Source of the DNA: Alphaproteobacteria bacterium
Lineage (GTDB): Bacteria > Pseudomonadota > Alphaproteobacteria > Rs-D84
DNA: 52,453 bases
Direction of reading: 5' to 3'
NCBI GenBank assembly: GCA_017443235.1
Contig: JAFSOV010000005.1
Location: 1-52,453, forward strand
The position numbers and the translations under genes are program-made. Below, one piece after another: positions 31,924-41,103 of the stretch (position 1 is the first letter of the stretch; the number at the start of each line of letters is the position of its first letter). Under the pieces are notes generated by a model, which saw only the letters and a list, made by a program, of their open reading frames with translations, had not been told where the DNA came from and made no database searches.

Positions 31924-32892
31924 ATGTTTCGCAAGATTTTAATTGCTGCAATGTTTGCAACCGCCGCAGGATACTGCTTTGCGGACGCCGGTTTGCCCCA
32001 GGTGGTGACGTCCGAAGTGTTCTATGACGAAGACCGGGATGTTCGTGAAAACACGAATGTCCAGGAACAGTTTTATGATAATTCGTATCAGCAACAGGAG
32101 GTTTATCAACCCGTTGTTCCGGTCGATGTTCCGGCGTGGCCTTTGGCGGGGTCTGATGCCGATGTGACCGTTTCGTGCGAGCAGGGCGGATGTGCCAAGA
32201 CCGCGCGGGCCGATAACATCAAGATTGTTTCTAAAATAGGTTCGGATTTGGTTGTTGAAAACAACTTTAATTTGGGTGCGCGCGATGGTTGGTCGGGCGG
32301 CGCGAATATGTTGCACGGTACACAAATTCCGGTCGGGTTTGATGATGAATGTGCGCGTGGTTCGGAAATGCCGTTATTGCATCGCGAGGTTTTAGAAGAC
32401 GATGGTGGAAATGTTTTGGCATTGTCGCGCAGTGGTCGCCGGAATTGTGCAAAATATGCCGATGGTTATGATGCGTATTTGGCGCGTAACGGCTTGGTTG
32501 AACGGACCGCAAACGGTGATATTGTTACCGGCGGTGGCGTTATCGGTGTAAATGGCATCACCAGTTATGTCGAAGGCGACACGGAGATAACGGTTGATTT
32601 GTCTGCCGATGCGGAACCGGCAAATTCCATCCAAGACCAGGTTCGTTCTTGGGTCGTGGCCAGTGGTCAAACACTGCGAGAGGTTTTGCAATCTTGGTGC
32701 GACAAAGAAGGTTGGGATTTGGTATGGGCCACGTCACGTGAATATCCAATTCAGGCCAGTGCGGTATTCAAGGGTCGCTTTGTCGATGTCGCGTCTGCGG
32801 TTGTGCGGAATTTTGAACGCGCGATACCGGTGCCATATGCCAAGTTCTATAAGGGGAATCGTGTTTTGGTTATATCTACGTCCGAAGAATAA
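31924..32892 (+). CDS. TcpQ/PilL-like pilus biogenesis protein
   Basis: The product is 322 aa with a signal peptide (about 1-20, ending CFA). The C-terminal ~90 residues (WVVASGQTLREVLQSWCDKE, then WDLVWATSREYPIQASAVFK and NRVLVIST) match the TcpQ/PilL C-terminal domain, which assists the outer-membrane secretin of type IVB pili. The central part is acidic and Cys-containing and has no recognised domain. A secretin gene follows 27 bases later, supporting a shared machine. Confidence 0.82.
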   Translation: MFRKILIAAMFATAAGYCFADAGLPQVVTSEVFYDEDRDVRENTNVQEQFYDNSYQQQEVYQPVVPVDVPAWPLAGSDADVTVSCEQGGCAKTARADNIKIVSKIGSDLVVENNFNLGARDGWSGGANMLHGTQIPVGFDDECARGSEMPLLHREVLEDDGGNVLALSRSGRRNCAKYADGYDAYLARNGLVERTANGDIVTGGGVIGVNGITSYVEGDTEITVDLSADAEPANSIQDQVRSWVVASGQTLREVLQSWCDKEGWDLVWATSREYPIQASAVFKGRFVDVASAVVRNFERAIPVPYAKFYKGNRVLVISTSEE

Positions 32893-32919
32893 TTTGACAG
32901 ATTGTAGGAGAAAGAATAG

Positions 32920-34545
32920 ATGTTAAAGTATATAAAATATTTTATGGCAATATTTGCGGTGACGGTTTTTACGGGGTGCGCTACGCGTGATTCTGCGCGG
33001 GTCGCGGCGTCTGTGGACCAAGACTTTGTCAATGTGTACGACGCATTTGAAATGGCCAAGAACCCAACGGCCAAGGTTGCCAGTGGTGACACGGTTTCTA
33101 TGTCCGAAGGTGTTTGGTTGGGTGATAAATCCACATTGGTTGAACATAAAAATAATTTGCCGGCCCAATATGAAACCGACAGTGGTATAACAATATTATT
33201 AAATGAACCGGTCACTTTGCAGGTTTTGGCAAATAACATCAATTCTATTACCCAGATTCCGGTTAAAATCGACAGCCAGGTTGCATCGGAAAAATTAAAG
33301 AAAACAATGAACGTTGCCTATACCGGCAAATTGTCGGGTTTATTGTCCCAGGTTGCGACGGATTTAGATGTGCTCTGGTATTATGACAAAAGTGCAATTG
33401 TTTTCTATGAAACAGAAACCCGGACTTTCACATTATATGCATTGGGGACGGATGTTTCGTATCAATCGACCGTCCAAACCGACAATGGAAACCAGGTTTA
33501 TTTAGAAACCACATTAAAAGAATGGGACGAAGTTGAAAGCACGATTTCTTCTATTGTTGGAAAATCTGAAAATGCGAACTTTACTGTGTCGCGCAGTTTG
33601 GGGACAATAACGGTCACCGCGCCACCGTCTGTGTTGAACCGCGTTGGTGATTATATCGCGCGTCAAAATAAACGTTTATCGCAATTGGTCACCATTGATG
33701 TCAAGGTTTTGCAGGTATCTATTTCAAATAACTCGGCATTTGGGTTGAATTTGGCGGCCGCGATTAATTCGGCATCTGGATTGAATATCGTTGCAAATCC
33801 AAAGAACAACCTTGGAAACCCGGAAACCAGTTCTATGAATATCGCGGTTCTGTCGAACACTGTGTCGGCGTTGACCGGGGCAACACATATGGAAAATGGT
33901 TCGTCGGTTGCCGGTGCATACACCCAAGACCAGATAAACAATGGTTCGTTGTCTGCGATGGCGGGCAGCAGCGCACTTATCGAGGCATTGGCAAAGCAGG
34001 GCAAGGTTTCTTTGGTGACAAATGTCGGTGTGACCACGCGTAATAACCGCGTTGCGCCGGTAAATAATACCAAGAGCACCGGATACATCAAACGTTTCGA
34101 ATCGCGGAACTTTACGACGGTTGAATCCAGTACCGTTGACCAAGATAATTTGGAAACCGGATTTTCGATGCAATTGTTGCCGAATGTTTTAGAAAACGGC
34201 AAGATATTGTTGTTATTCCGGATGTCGGTTCGTGAATTGTTAAAGATGGCAACCCAGACCATTGGCGAGGTCACATTGCAATTGCCCGAGGTTGAAGAAC
34301 GCAGTTTTATGCAGGAAGTGATTATGGAATCGGGTCAAATGTTGGTTGTGTCCGGTTTTGAAAAGCAAACAAACAATGACACAAGATACGGCCTTGGTGA
34401 CCCAGACTTTATGTTGTTGTCCGGTTCGCGTGGGACGGAATCAACGCGTGATGTTTTGGTCGTAATCCTGACGCCCCAGGTTTTGGTCAGCCCGATGGAT
34501 GCAGAACGCAGTATTCAGCAGCATTGGGGCGCGCCGTTGAATTAG
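32920..34545 (+). CDS. Type IVB pilus secretin (PilN-like lipoprotein)
   Basis: The product is 541 aa. Lipobox FTGC places the lipidated Cys at about residue 20. The N-terminal periplasmic N-domain region (about 85-260) is followed by a secretin core with FSMQLLPNVLENGKILLLFR, QLPEVEERSFMQEVIMESG and DVLVVILTPQVL, typical of GspD/PilN-type secretins. It should form the outer-membrane channel for a type IVB pilus or related secretion system. The upstream TcpQ-like protein and the remote prepilin (47032) fit. ATPase and platform genes are not in this window. Confidence 0.9.
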   Translation: MLKYIKYFMAIFAVTVFTGCATRDSARVAASVDQDFVNVYDAFEMAKNPTAKVASGDTVSMSEGVWLGDKSTLVEHKNNLPAQYETDSGITILLNEPVTLQVLANNINSITQIPVKIDSQVASEKLKKTMNVAYTGKLSGLLSQVATDLDVLWYYDKSAIVFYETETRTFTLYALGTDVSYQSTVQTDNGNQVYLETTLKEWDEVESTISSIVGKSENANFTVSRSLGTITVTAPPSVLNRVGDYIARQNKRLSQLVTIDVKVLQVSISNNSAFGLNLAAAINSASGLNIVANPKNNLGNPETSSMNIAVLSNTVSALTGATHMENGSSVAGAYTQDQINNGSLSAMAGSSALIEALAKQGKVSLVTNVGVTTRNNRVAPVNNTKSTGYIKRFESRNFTTVESSTVDQDNLETGFSMQLLPNVLENGKILLLFRMSVRELLKMATQTIGEVTLQLPEVEERSFMQEVIMESGQMLVVSGFEKQTNNDTRYGLGDPDFMLLSGSRGTESTRDVLVVILTPQVLVSPMDAERSIQQHWGAPLN

Positions 34546-34553
34546 TAAATTAT

Positions 34554-34578
34554 GGGTCACCAAGGGGTGGCCCTTTTT
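34554..34578 (+). terminator. Intrinsic terminator after the secretin
   Basis: The stem GGGTCACC (34554-34561) / GGTGGCCC (34566-34573) has loop AAGG and includes one T-G wobble. A T-run follows at 34574-34578. Confidence 0.85.
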
Positions 34579-34596
34579 AATACAAAAGGAGAGTGC

Positions 34597-34944
34597 ATGG
34601 GCATATTCAAAAAACACAAAAAATCTAAACCCCCGTCAGGTGGGCACCAATCGGCCAAAATACGTGAAGAAAATTTTAATCGTATATGTAATATTGTATC
34701 AAAATGTCATCATTTCAAATTTGTTGATGACGGAAATACCATAATTTTTGCGGGTGCTTATAAATTCACGGTGCGTGATGGTGCGCGTTGTGTGATTTGT
34801 CCAAATGGAACATTGATTGATATGTCGCCCGGTCAAATAAATAAAATATACAGTCTTATAATGGAACGGCAAAGTTTTTTGATGCATCACCTAAGGTCAA
34901 GGATTATGGCGGAACATATCAGGGGCCTTAGACACAGGTTTTGA
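34597..34944 (+). CDS. Hypothetical protein, first of two paralogues (115 aa)
   Basis: The product starts MGIFKKHKKSKPP from the ATG at 34597, with AAAGGAG upstream; an in-frame start at 34552 would lie across the terminator. It is basic at both ends. The central 60 residues (HHFKFVDDGNTIIFAG, KFTVRDGARCVICPNGTLID, MSPGQINKIYSLIME) share length and pattern with the next gene (IVWDPVGAFFSLSCG, VHKYRAGGGAVYDPYGEEIF, LTQNHINMLFAIAMA). No family was recognised. Confidence 0.65.
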   Translation: MGIFKKHKKSKPPSGGHQSAKIREENFNRICNIVSKCHHFKFVDDGNTIIFAGAYKFTVRDGARCVICPNGTLIDMSPGQINKIYSLIMERQSFLMHHLRSRIMAEHIRGLRHRF

Positions 34945-35015
34945 CGAAAAAAATTGTTGTGTTTTGCGTTGTTTCAATGCTATATTTTACTTCGTAATAT
35001 CTTAAAGGAGTTTTT

Positions 35016-35324
35016 ATGGGCGCGAACATTCAGGTTTCGGTTGAGGTCACAGACCCCCTTGGTCGATTACATGGCGGTTTTAATGCGAATGTCGAGAAGG
35101 GAATTTTTAATGTATTGGCGGATTTAATAAAAATAGATAAAATTGTGTGGGACCCGGTGGGCGCGTTCTTTTCTTTGTCGTGTGGGTACAGTGTTCATAA
35201 ATATCGGGCCGGTGGTGGTGCGGTTTATGACCCATACGGCGAAGAAATATTTTTGACACAAAATCATATCAATATGTTGTTTGCAATTGCCATGGCCAAA
35301 AAAAATGGTGGCCATGGTCGCTAG
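35016..35324 (+). CDS. Hypothetical protein, second of two paralogues (102 aa)
   Basis: The product starts MGANIQVSVEVTDPLGRLHG with AAAGGAG upstream. It ends in an exchangeable helix region and KKNGGHGR. The C-terminal half aligns with the preceding protein, suggesting a tandem duplication followed by divergence. There is no signal peptide. Function unknown. Confidence 0.65.
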   Translation: MGANIQVSVEVTDPLGRLHGGFNANVEKGIFNVLADLIKIDKIVWDPVGAFFSLSCGYSVHKYRAGGGAVYDPYGEEIFLTQNHINMLFAIAMAKKNGGHGR

Positions 35325-35350
35325 GTTTTTATGTTTGTGGCAGAACAAAA

Positions 35351-35377
35351 GGCGTGCAAAAAATGCACGCCAAATTT
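35351..35377. terminator. Bidirectional terminator before rpsT
   Basis: The stem GGCGTGCA (35351-35358) / TGCACGCC (35364-35371) has a 5-nt A loop. It is preceded by AAAA and followed by AAATTTTTT, serving the rightward small gene and the leftward rpsT. Confidence 0.85.
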
Positions 35378-35391
35378 TTTAATGGTTCGTC

Positions 35392-35652
35392 TTATGCCAT
35401 CTTGGCGGCGGCGCGTGTCAAACGAGAAACCTTGCGCGATGCACGTTTTTTCGGCATTGTTTTGCCGGCGGCCTTCATCATTTTGCTTTCCGCGCTGCGG
35501 ACCGCGGCGACCGCGGCGGCCTTGTCACCGGATGCGATTGCCTTGATGGCCTTTTTGTTTTCTGTTTTAACGGCACTGCGACGTGCGGTATTTACGGCAT
35601 TTTTCTTTGCCGTGACCAAGATTCTTTTTTTAGATGATTTGTGGTTTGCCAC
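35392..35652 (-). CDS. rpsT: 30S ribosomal protein S20
   Basis: The product is 86 aa and highly basic. It begins MANHKSSKKRILVTAKKNAVN and ends KVSRLTRAAAKMA, the typical S20 profile; it binds the 5' domain of 16S rRNA. Genomic position near dnaA is common in alphaproteobacteria. It has its own terminator shared with the convergent small gene, and an AAGGAAAA site upstream. Confidence 0.96.
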   Translation of the reverse strand: MANHKSSKKRILVTAKKNAVNTARRSAVKTENKKAIKAIASGDKAAAVAAVRSAESKMMKAAGKTMPKKRASRKVSRLTRAAAKMA

Positions 35653-35735
35653 TTTATTTTCCTTTTATTTGTTTATGTTTTTTGATATTTTATAGAAAAC
35701 AAACATAAAATCAAGGGAAAAAAGGAAAAATAGAA

Positions 35736-36323
35736 ATGTTATATGTTTTTGGAATAATTGTATCTTATTTAATGGGTTCTGTGCCGTTTGGCGTTTTGGT
35801 GACGCGGTGGTCGGGACATGGCGACCTGCGCCGGGTGGGCAGTGGTAATATCGGTGCGGCAAATGCAATGCGGGCCGGCGGATTCAAATTTGGTTTGTTG
35901 ACGTGGGTTCTTGATATGGCCAAGGTTATAATTCCGGTGTTGGTTGGTTTATATATCGGTGGTGTTGGTTTTGCCGCGTGGTGCGGTTTTGCGGCCGTGC
36001 TTGGGCATTGCTTTCCGGTGTGGTTGGGGTTTCGTGGTGGCAAAGGTGTATCGTGTTTGTTTGGTGTTTTATTGGCGATAAACCCGTTAATGTTCGTTAT
36101 CTGCGGAATTGAATGGTTGGTCGTTGCATTGTCTTTGGGGTATTCTTCGTTGGCATCAATTGTGGTGTTTTTGGTTGCACCGATTTTGGGCTTTGTTATT
36201 GGAACAAATGTTGGGTTGGCATTGTTGATGATAAGTTTGATTGGTTTGTGGCGGCACCATGAAAACATCGGTCGATTGGTTGGCGGGACGGAATCAAAAT
36301 TGTCTTGGCGGTGGAAAAAATAA
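35736..36323 (+). CDS. plsY: Acyl-phosphate glycerol-3-phosphate acyltransferase PlsY
   Basis: The product is 195 aa with five or six membrane helices. All three PlsY motifs are seen: GSVPFGVLVTRW (about 14-25), VGSGNIGAANAMRAGG (phosphate loop) and GHCFPVWLGFRGGKGV. It makes lysophosphatidate, the first step of phospholipid synthesis in most bacteria; pgsA (44916) belongs to the same pathway. A GGAAAAATAGAA region precedes the ATG. Confidence 0.95.
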   Translation: MLYVFGIIVSYLMGSVPFGVLVTRWSGHGDLRRVGSGNIGAANAMRAGGFKFGLLTWVLDMAKVIIPVLVGLYIGGVGFAAWCGFAAVLGHCFPVWLGFRGGKGVSCLFGVLLAINPLMFVICGIEWLVVALSLGYSSLASIVVFLVAPILGFVIGTNVGLALLMISLIGLWRHHENIGRLVGGTESKLSWRWKK

Positions 36324-36405
36324 CTCGTCACCGCTTTTGTCCTTTATTTTATGGTGTTTTTGTGGTATAATGCACCCATAGATTGTATTTGATGGAGGGT
36401 TCATA

Positions 36406-37236
36406 ATGAAAAAGTTTTTTGCCGTATTATTTATGGCGGTGCCGGTTGTCGCGTTGGCGGCGGATGCGCGCGACCCCCGTGTGGGTACGACCAGTATGGT
36501 GAATGCAAAATTTGCGCCGGCCCAGAACAGGGCGATGATTGCGTCTAAAAATCAATTGACCACGCCGGATATTTCTTTAAGTACGAATCGTTCGCCCAGT
36601 ATCAAGGATGACGATGTGGCACCGGCGTTCCCAAAAGATACAGAAAAAGATAAACGCGAAGCCGAACGCGCGGCGTGTTTGAATAATAATATCGGTATTG
36701 GAAATACTTTTGTTTGGGCATCGCGGTACAGCAACACGGCCAGTTATGCAACCATGCAGGAAGATACAGAAAACCCGGAAAATAACGTATGTTTTGTCAA
36801 GGTAGATTTGAAATCGGCCGATTCGCGTATAAATGTTTCTGATATTCCGTCACGGTATTTTCAATGGGGTGAAACAATCAATTGCGGTTCTTGGGTGGAC
36901 GAAGAAATGTTGAAACAACGCATTTTGGATGCCAAGAAAAAAGGCCGTACATGGGCAACGGTTGGTGGCGCGGTTGGTGGCGCGGCCGTTGGTGTGGGGT
37001 CTATGGAATTGTTTGGAAATAAACTGATTGGTGGTGCGGTCGAAGGACAAAAGGATTTAAGTGGCATACCACTTTTGCGTTCGCAACTGTTGACGTTAAA
37101 GAATAAAGGCGATTCGCGTTATGAAGAATTCAAAACTGATTTGAAGGCGTTAAAGGCCGCGTGTGACAAATTCAAAAGTTCGGGTGGCACGTTGCCAAAT
37201 GAATGCACAGAATTTGAATCTTTGATGGATATCTAA
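36406..37236 (+). CDS. Exported hypothetical protein (276 aa)
   Basis: The product has a Sec signal peptide (about 1-19, VPVVALAA). A charged low-complexity stretch (PKDTEKDKREAERAAC) is followed by a Cys-containing domain, and a Gly/Ala-rich helix ATVGGAVGGAAVGVGSMELFG (about 184-204) resembles a glycine-zipper membrane segment. A C-terminal helical part follows. The OmpA-like protein at 40043 has a comparable Gly-rich segment near its C-terminus. TATAAT at 36366-36371 gives a likely promoter, and GGAGGG precedes the ATG. No family was recognised. Confidence 0.7.
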   Translation: MKKFFAVLFMAVPVVALAADARDPRVGTTSMVNAKFAPAQNRAMIASKNQLTTPDISLSTNRSPSIKDDDVAPAFPKDTEKDKREAERAACLNNNIGIGNTFVWASRYSNTASYATMQEDTENPENNVCFVKVDLKSADSRINVSDIPSRYFQWGETINCGSWVDEEMLKQRILDAKKKGRTWATVGGAVGGAAVGVGSMELFGNKLIGGAVEGQKDLSGIPLLRSQLLTLKNKGDSRYEEFKTDLKALKAACDKFKSSGGTLPNECTEFESLMDI

Positions 37237-37260
37237 TGCATTCTGTATATTATATACATA

Positions 37261-37281
37261 ACGCCCCACGGGGCGTTTTTT
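37261..37281 (+). terminator. Intrinsic terminator after the exported protein
   Basis: ACGCCCC (37261-37267) / GGGGCGT (37270-37276) is followed by TTTTTT. It lies inside a possible upstream extension of dprA, which argues for the later dprA start. Confidence 0.85.
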
Positions 37282-37319
37282 CTTGCGATTTGGATAAAAA
37301 AGATTTTATAGTGCGGAAT

Positions 37320-38333
37320 ATGAAAGATTTGTTTGAACGTTTGTTGATATTGCGGTCGCCCGGAATTGGCCCGGCATCATATAATAATTTGTTGCGCCAA
37401 TTCGGGTCTGATTCGGCGATTTTGGAACATATGGATGTTTCAAATGAATTGCGCGATTCGGTCCTGCGCGAGGTGGATTTGGCAAATCGGTTAAATGTGC
37501 ATTTTATTTGCGATACAGATGATTTATATCCGGCACACCTTAAATCCATAAAAAATCATCCGCCAATTTTGACCGCGCGTGGAAATATTGAAACTTTGCG
37601 GCGCGAATCGGTTGCGATTGTTGGAACGCGTCATGCAACCGGTGGCGGAATGAATTTTGTTGCCGATATTGCGTGCGCATTTGCCGAACATAATGTTGCG
37701 GTTGTATCAGGTATGGCGATGGGAACGGATGCGGCCGCGCACCGTGGCGCGTTGCGTGCAGATGGCAATATGAACACCATTGCGGTTTTGGCGGGCGGGG
37801 TGGATTATATATGGCCACTTGAAAACGAAAGTTTATATTATGAAATATTGGAACGTGGCGTGGTGGTCAGTGATATGCCCGTCGGGTTCGTACCCAAGGG
37901 GACAAATTTCGTGCAAAGAAATCGCATAATTGCCGGAATCGGTGAAAAACTTATTTTGTCCGAGGCCGATTCGAATTCAGGCAGTATGAAAACCGCGGAA
38001 TTTGCCAAGGAATACGGTCGTCAAATTTATGCAATTCCGTCACATCCGGCGGATTCCCGCGCGGTTGGACCAAATTCACTGATTCGGTCGGGCGCGGCAA
38101 TTTTGTGTATGGGGGTTGCCGATTTCTTTACAGAAAAAAATTCTGTAAAGAAAACAGAAAAAACGCGCGAATCGGAAAACCCGATTCTGGATAAAATTGG
38201 AACCGTTCCGGTGTCGGAATCTGTATTGGCAGAAATTGTCGGAAAAAGTATTCTGGAAATAAAACGCGAATTGGTGATGTTAGAATTGCAGGGTTTGATT
38301 CGAAAATGTGATTCTGGTTATGTTCGCGCGTGA
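37320..38333 (+). CDS. dprA: DNA-processing protein DprA
   Basis: The product is 337 aa from the ATG at 37320, chosen because the region before it holds a terminator and the product then starts MKDLFERLLILRSPGIGP, typical of DprA. The Rossmann core has SVAIVGTRHATGGG, VVSGMAMGTDAAAHRGAL, VLAGGVDYIWPLEN, VPKGTNFVQRNRIIAG and a C-terminal winged-helix DML1-like domain. DprA loads RecA on incoming single-stranded DNA in transformation; ssDNA uptake genes are not in this window. Confidence 0.93.
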   Translation: MKDLFERLLILRSPGIGPASYNNLLRQFGSDSAILEHMDVSNELRDSVLREVDLANRLNVHFICDTDDLYPAHLKSIKNHPPILTARGNIETLRRESVAIVGTRHATGGGMNFVADIACAFAEHNVAVVSGMAMGTDAAAHRGALRADGNMNTIAVLAGGVDYIWPLENESLYYEILERGVVVSDMPVGFVPKGTNFVQRNRIIAGIGEKLILSEADSNSGSMKTAEFAKEYGRQIYAIPSHPADSRAVGPNSLIRSGAAILCMGVADFFTEKNSVKKTEKTRESENPILDKIGTVPVSESVLAEIVGKSILEIKRELVMLELQGLIRKCDSGYVRA

Positions 38334-38709
38334 TGAAAAATATGTCTATACAGTGTATATACAAAGCGCGGAAATCTGGTAAAAAAACGAATCGTGTCAA
38401 AAAATAAATTTGAAAAAATTTGTGAATATTTGGTTGTAAATGGAAATGAATCTTATACATTGTTTCACGTAGTCAGGACAAATAAGGAAAGGCAGAATTG
38501 ATTTTAACAGGTGTATGAAAAACGGTTCTGATGGCGTGGTTTCAAAATAACAAACACAAGGCGAGAGAGCACGGTAGGAAAAAACATAAACGGACGTTAA
38601 ATTTTATTCAAATAATTTGGTTTGGTAATTTTTGGCGTTTGTATGCGGGTGGCTTTTGCACATCTTAACAACCGGCAGGAAACTCTTTCGAAAACTAAGG
38701 AGAAACGGC
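38334..38709. other. 376-bp region upstream of dnaA
   Basis: AT-rich in its first part (about 38370-38440). No clear cluster of DnaA boxes was found: TTGTGAATA near 38418 and TTATACATT near 38453 are only loose matches, so an oriC is not called. A 45-codon frame starting MAWFQNNKHKAREHGRKKHK (38531-38668) lacks a ribosome-binding site and is only a weak gene candidate. The dnaA leader therefore probably covers most of this gap. Confidence 0.5.
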
Positions 38710-39984
38710 ATGCAGGCGGCGATTTTGAACAAACAGGTAAATCCGGACGAAATCAAATCTGTGATTTCATCTAGAATGGATGCGGCCTGTTTTTCCGCCT
38801 GGATTTCGCCGATGGGTTTTAATGTGTATGGTGATGTGTTGGAATTGTGTGCGCCGAATCAATTTACCGCAGATTTTATTTCTATGACATATATGGGTGT
38901 GTTGAACGCGGTCGCGGCCGAATATGGTTTGGGTGTACGCGTTGTTGTTGCGCACGGTGCACCCGCCATGCGCAAGACCGCAAATGATAATAATACGCAA
39001 ACATATTCTGGGCCGGCCGAAAAAAATAATGCCGGCGATTTTGATTCTTTTATTGCATCCGAAGAAAACGCGTTTGTGTTATCTGCGTGCAAGAAAATGG
39101 CGGCGGGGGCGGCAACATTTTCACCGCTGTTTATTTATGGACCGGCGGGATGCGGAAAAACCGTTTTGGCGGGGGCCATCAATGGTGCATCAAATGGACG
39201 GGTCGTTATGATGTCGGGGGCAATGTTTGTGGCCGAATTTGCACGTGCGTTGCACGACCGCACAATATTTGCATTCAAAGATTATTGTCGTAATTGTGAT
39301 ACTTTCATTTTGGATGATGTTCAGGTTTTGGCCGGCAAACGCGCCACATGTGAAGAATTTTTGCAATTGATAATTGATTTGCGTGCGGCGGGTAAAAATG
39401 TTGTTTTAACGTCTAATGCGGCGCCGGGTAATTTAACCGGGTTTGACCGCCGGGCACAATCTTTGTTTGCATCTGGGTTGGTTGCGGATGTTGTTGCGCC
39501 AACGCGTGCGGTGCGCCGTGAAATATTTGCGCGGGCCGGTTTGGATTCAAAATTGGCGGATACAATTGCGGGGCGCGTTACGGCCGATGGTCATGTGATT
39601 TCTGGTGTTGTGAACAAGATTCGTGCATACACAGAAATTATGGGCGAATGCGTCAATGAAACAATCGTTGAAAAATTGTTGGCGGACACATTAAAGAAAT
39701 CTAAATCGCCGATTGTGATGGTAAAATCTATGTGTGAAAAATTGGGCGTGTCGTATGATGCGGTGTGCGGGTCGGGGCGTGCGCGTGCATTGGTTTTGGC
39801 GCGTCAAATGATGATGGTTGTGTTAAAGAATGTGACGGGTTTGTCACTTGCGGAAATTGGTGAATATGTTGGTGGTCGTGATCATGCGACGGTTATGTAC
39901 GGAATTGATAGAATTGAAAAATTGTTGACGTCTGATTTGGTAATGTCTGCGACAATTGCCGAAATGATAGAAGAATATAAATAA
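38710..39984 (+). CDS. dnaA: Chromosomal replication initiator DnaA
   Basis: The product is 424 aa, from the ATG at 38710 preceded by AAGGAGAAACGGC. Domain I (about 1-80, VISSRMDAACFSAWISPMGF) is followed by a short linker, then the AAA+ domain with Walker A GPAGCGKT and Walker B FILDDVQVL. Domain IV has the DnaA signature GGRDHATVMYGIDRIEKLL. It is shorter than E. coli DnaA (467 aa) mainly in the linker. Initiates replication by unwinding oriC. dnaN is 11 kb away rather than adjacent. Confidence 0.95.
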   Translation: MQAAILNKQVNPDEIKSVISSRMDAACFSAWISPMGFNVYGDVLELCAPNQFTADFISMTYMGVLNAVAAEYGLGVRVVVAHGAPAMRKTANDNNTQTYSGPAEKNNAGDFDSFIASEENAFVLSACKKMAAGAATFSPLFIYGPAGCGKTVLAGAINGASNGRVVMMSGAMFVAEFARALHDRTIFAFKDYCRNCDTFILDDVQVLAGKRATCEEFLQLIIDLRAAGKNVVLTSNAAPGNLTGFDRRAQSLFASGLVADVVAPTRAVRREIFARAGLDSKLADTIAGRVTADGHVISGVVNKIRAYTEIMGECVNETIVEKLLADTLKKSKSPIVMVKSMCEKLGVSYDAVCGSGRARALVLARQMMMVVLKNVTGLSLAEIGEYVGGRDHATVMYGIDRIEKLLTSDLVMSATIAEMIEEYK

Positions 39985-40042
39985 TCGCTTGGTATTTTTC
40001 CCGCAATGTGGTAAAATATTTGCAAAGTAGGAGCGGGAAGAT

Positions 40043-41062
40043 ATGAAAAAATTTCTTGTATTTTTTGTGGTTTTATTTGGTGTGGCATGCAGTGCGATGG
40101 CGGGATATCAAGGCAATCAACCGGACCCAAAAGGTGGCGAGGGTAGTTGTATTTTGAAGCCAGATGATATAAACAGTGAACCCTATGCGGTTTATTTCAA
40201 GACCGCAGAAGATAAGGTGTCGAATGAATGCAAAGAATATTTTGAATCGGTAAAAAGCGAATTGGCAGATTTGTATGCTGGTAAAGGTATAGCATATTTT
40301 GTTGTTATTGGCAGTGCAGACCAACAAGGTGATAAAAACGCTTATGATAACATAGGTTTATCCGATAGACGTCGTACGTATGTTGTAAATAATATTTTGC
40401 CAAATGGCGCTAAGGCCGAATCTGTGGGATGGGTCGCAGGCAGTGCAACCGCCAGAAAATTTGAACCACAGTATACCGGAAACTGGACATACCGCAGTGT
40501 ATATATTTACCCGGTATGGGCGCGGAATATGTGTACAGCAGACCAGATAAAGAATATGAAGGCAAACCTGAATATGTTGACAGATGCGTCCAAGAAGTAT
40601 CCGGACAGTGCAGATATTAAAAAATTGATTAGTAATTACCAGGCGGCTTTGGGTATATGTACCGAACCGAATAAGGCTTTAACAAAGGGTGAATCTGAAA
40701 AATTGGTGGATTTGTTGATAGATTCAATGGCATTGATAAAGACTGTAAATGCACAATACAATATTGATCTTAGCCAAACTACGGTCATTGATGCCGATAT
40801 TAGTAGATATTATTCCAAATTGACCCAATTGCGGGACAGTTTGAAAGTGTCGGCGTGGCGCGATGCCGAAGGTAAATTTAATACGGCGCGACTTGCATCT
40901 GATTCTATTGCCGGTGTGGTGTTGGGGACCGTTGGTGGAATCGTCACTAGTAAATTGGTTAAAAAGAATCAGTTAAAGCGCGGTTTTGAAGATTTGTCTT
41001 GTAATGTCGGCGGACAAAAGGTCGCAGATTATGGCGATACTTTCCGTGTAGGATTACAATAA
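40043..41062 (+). CDS. OmpA-like exported protein
   Basis: The product is 339 aa with a signal peptide (about 1-20, CSAMA). An OmpA-C-like domain (about 48-160) has YAVYFKTAEDKVSNECKEYF, YFVVIGSADQQGDKNAYDN and IGLSDRRRTYVVNNILP, the peptidoglycan-binding pattern. The C-terminal half is helical and ends with a Gly-rich segment IAGVVLGTVGGIVTSKL. It probably links an envelope layer to peptidoglycan. AGGAG and TAAAAT elements lie upstream. Confidence 0.8.
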   Translation: MKKFLVFFVVLFGVACSAMAGYQGNQPDPKGGEGSCILKPDDINSEPYAVYFKTAEDKVSNECKEYFESVKSELADLYAGKGIAYFVVIGSADQQGDKNAYDNIGLSDRRRTYVVNNILPNGAKAESVGWVAGSATARKFEPQYTGNWTYRSVYIYPVWARNMCTADQIKNMKANLNMLTDASKKYPDSADIKKLISNYQAALGICTEPNKALTKGESEKLVDLLIDSMALIKTVNAQYNIDLSQTTVIDADISRYYSKLTQLRDSLKVSAWRDAEGKFNTARLASDSIAGVVLGTVGGIVTSKLVKKNQLKRGFEDLSCNVGGQKVADYGDTFRVGLQ

Positions 41063-41080
41063 ATTTTATGGCAATTAAAA

Positions 41081-41103
41081 ATCCCCGTTATGGGGATTTT
41101 TTT
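41081..41103. terminator. Bidirectional terminator (OmpA-like / minus-strand gene)
   Basis: ATCCCC (41081-41086) / GGGGAT (41092-41097) with a 5-nt loop, flanked by an A-run and a T-run, so it can end both converging transcripts. Confidence 0.83.

Noticed and set aside
38334..38709. Replication origin upstream of dnaA
   Set aside because: Only loose DnaA-box matches were seen, with no clustered boxes. Strand-skew analysis of the whole chromosome would be needed to place oriC.
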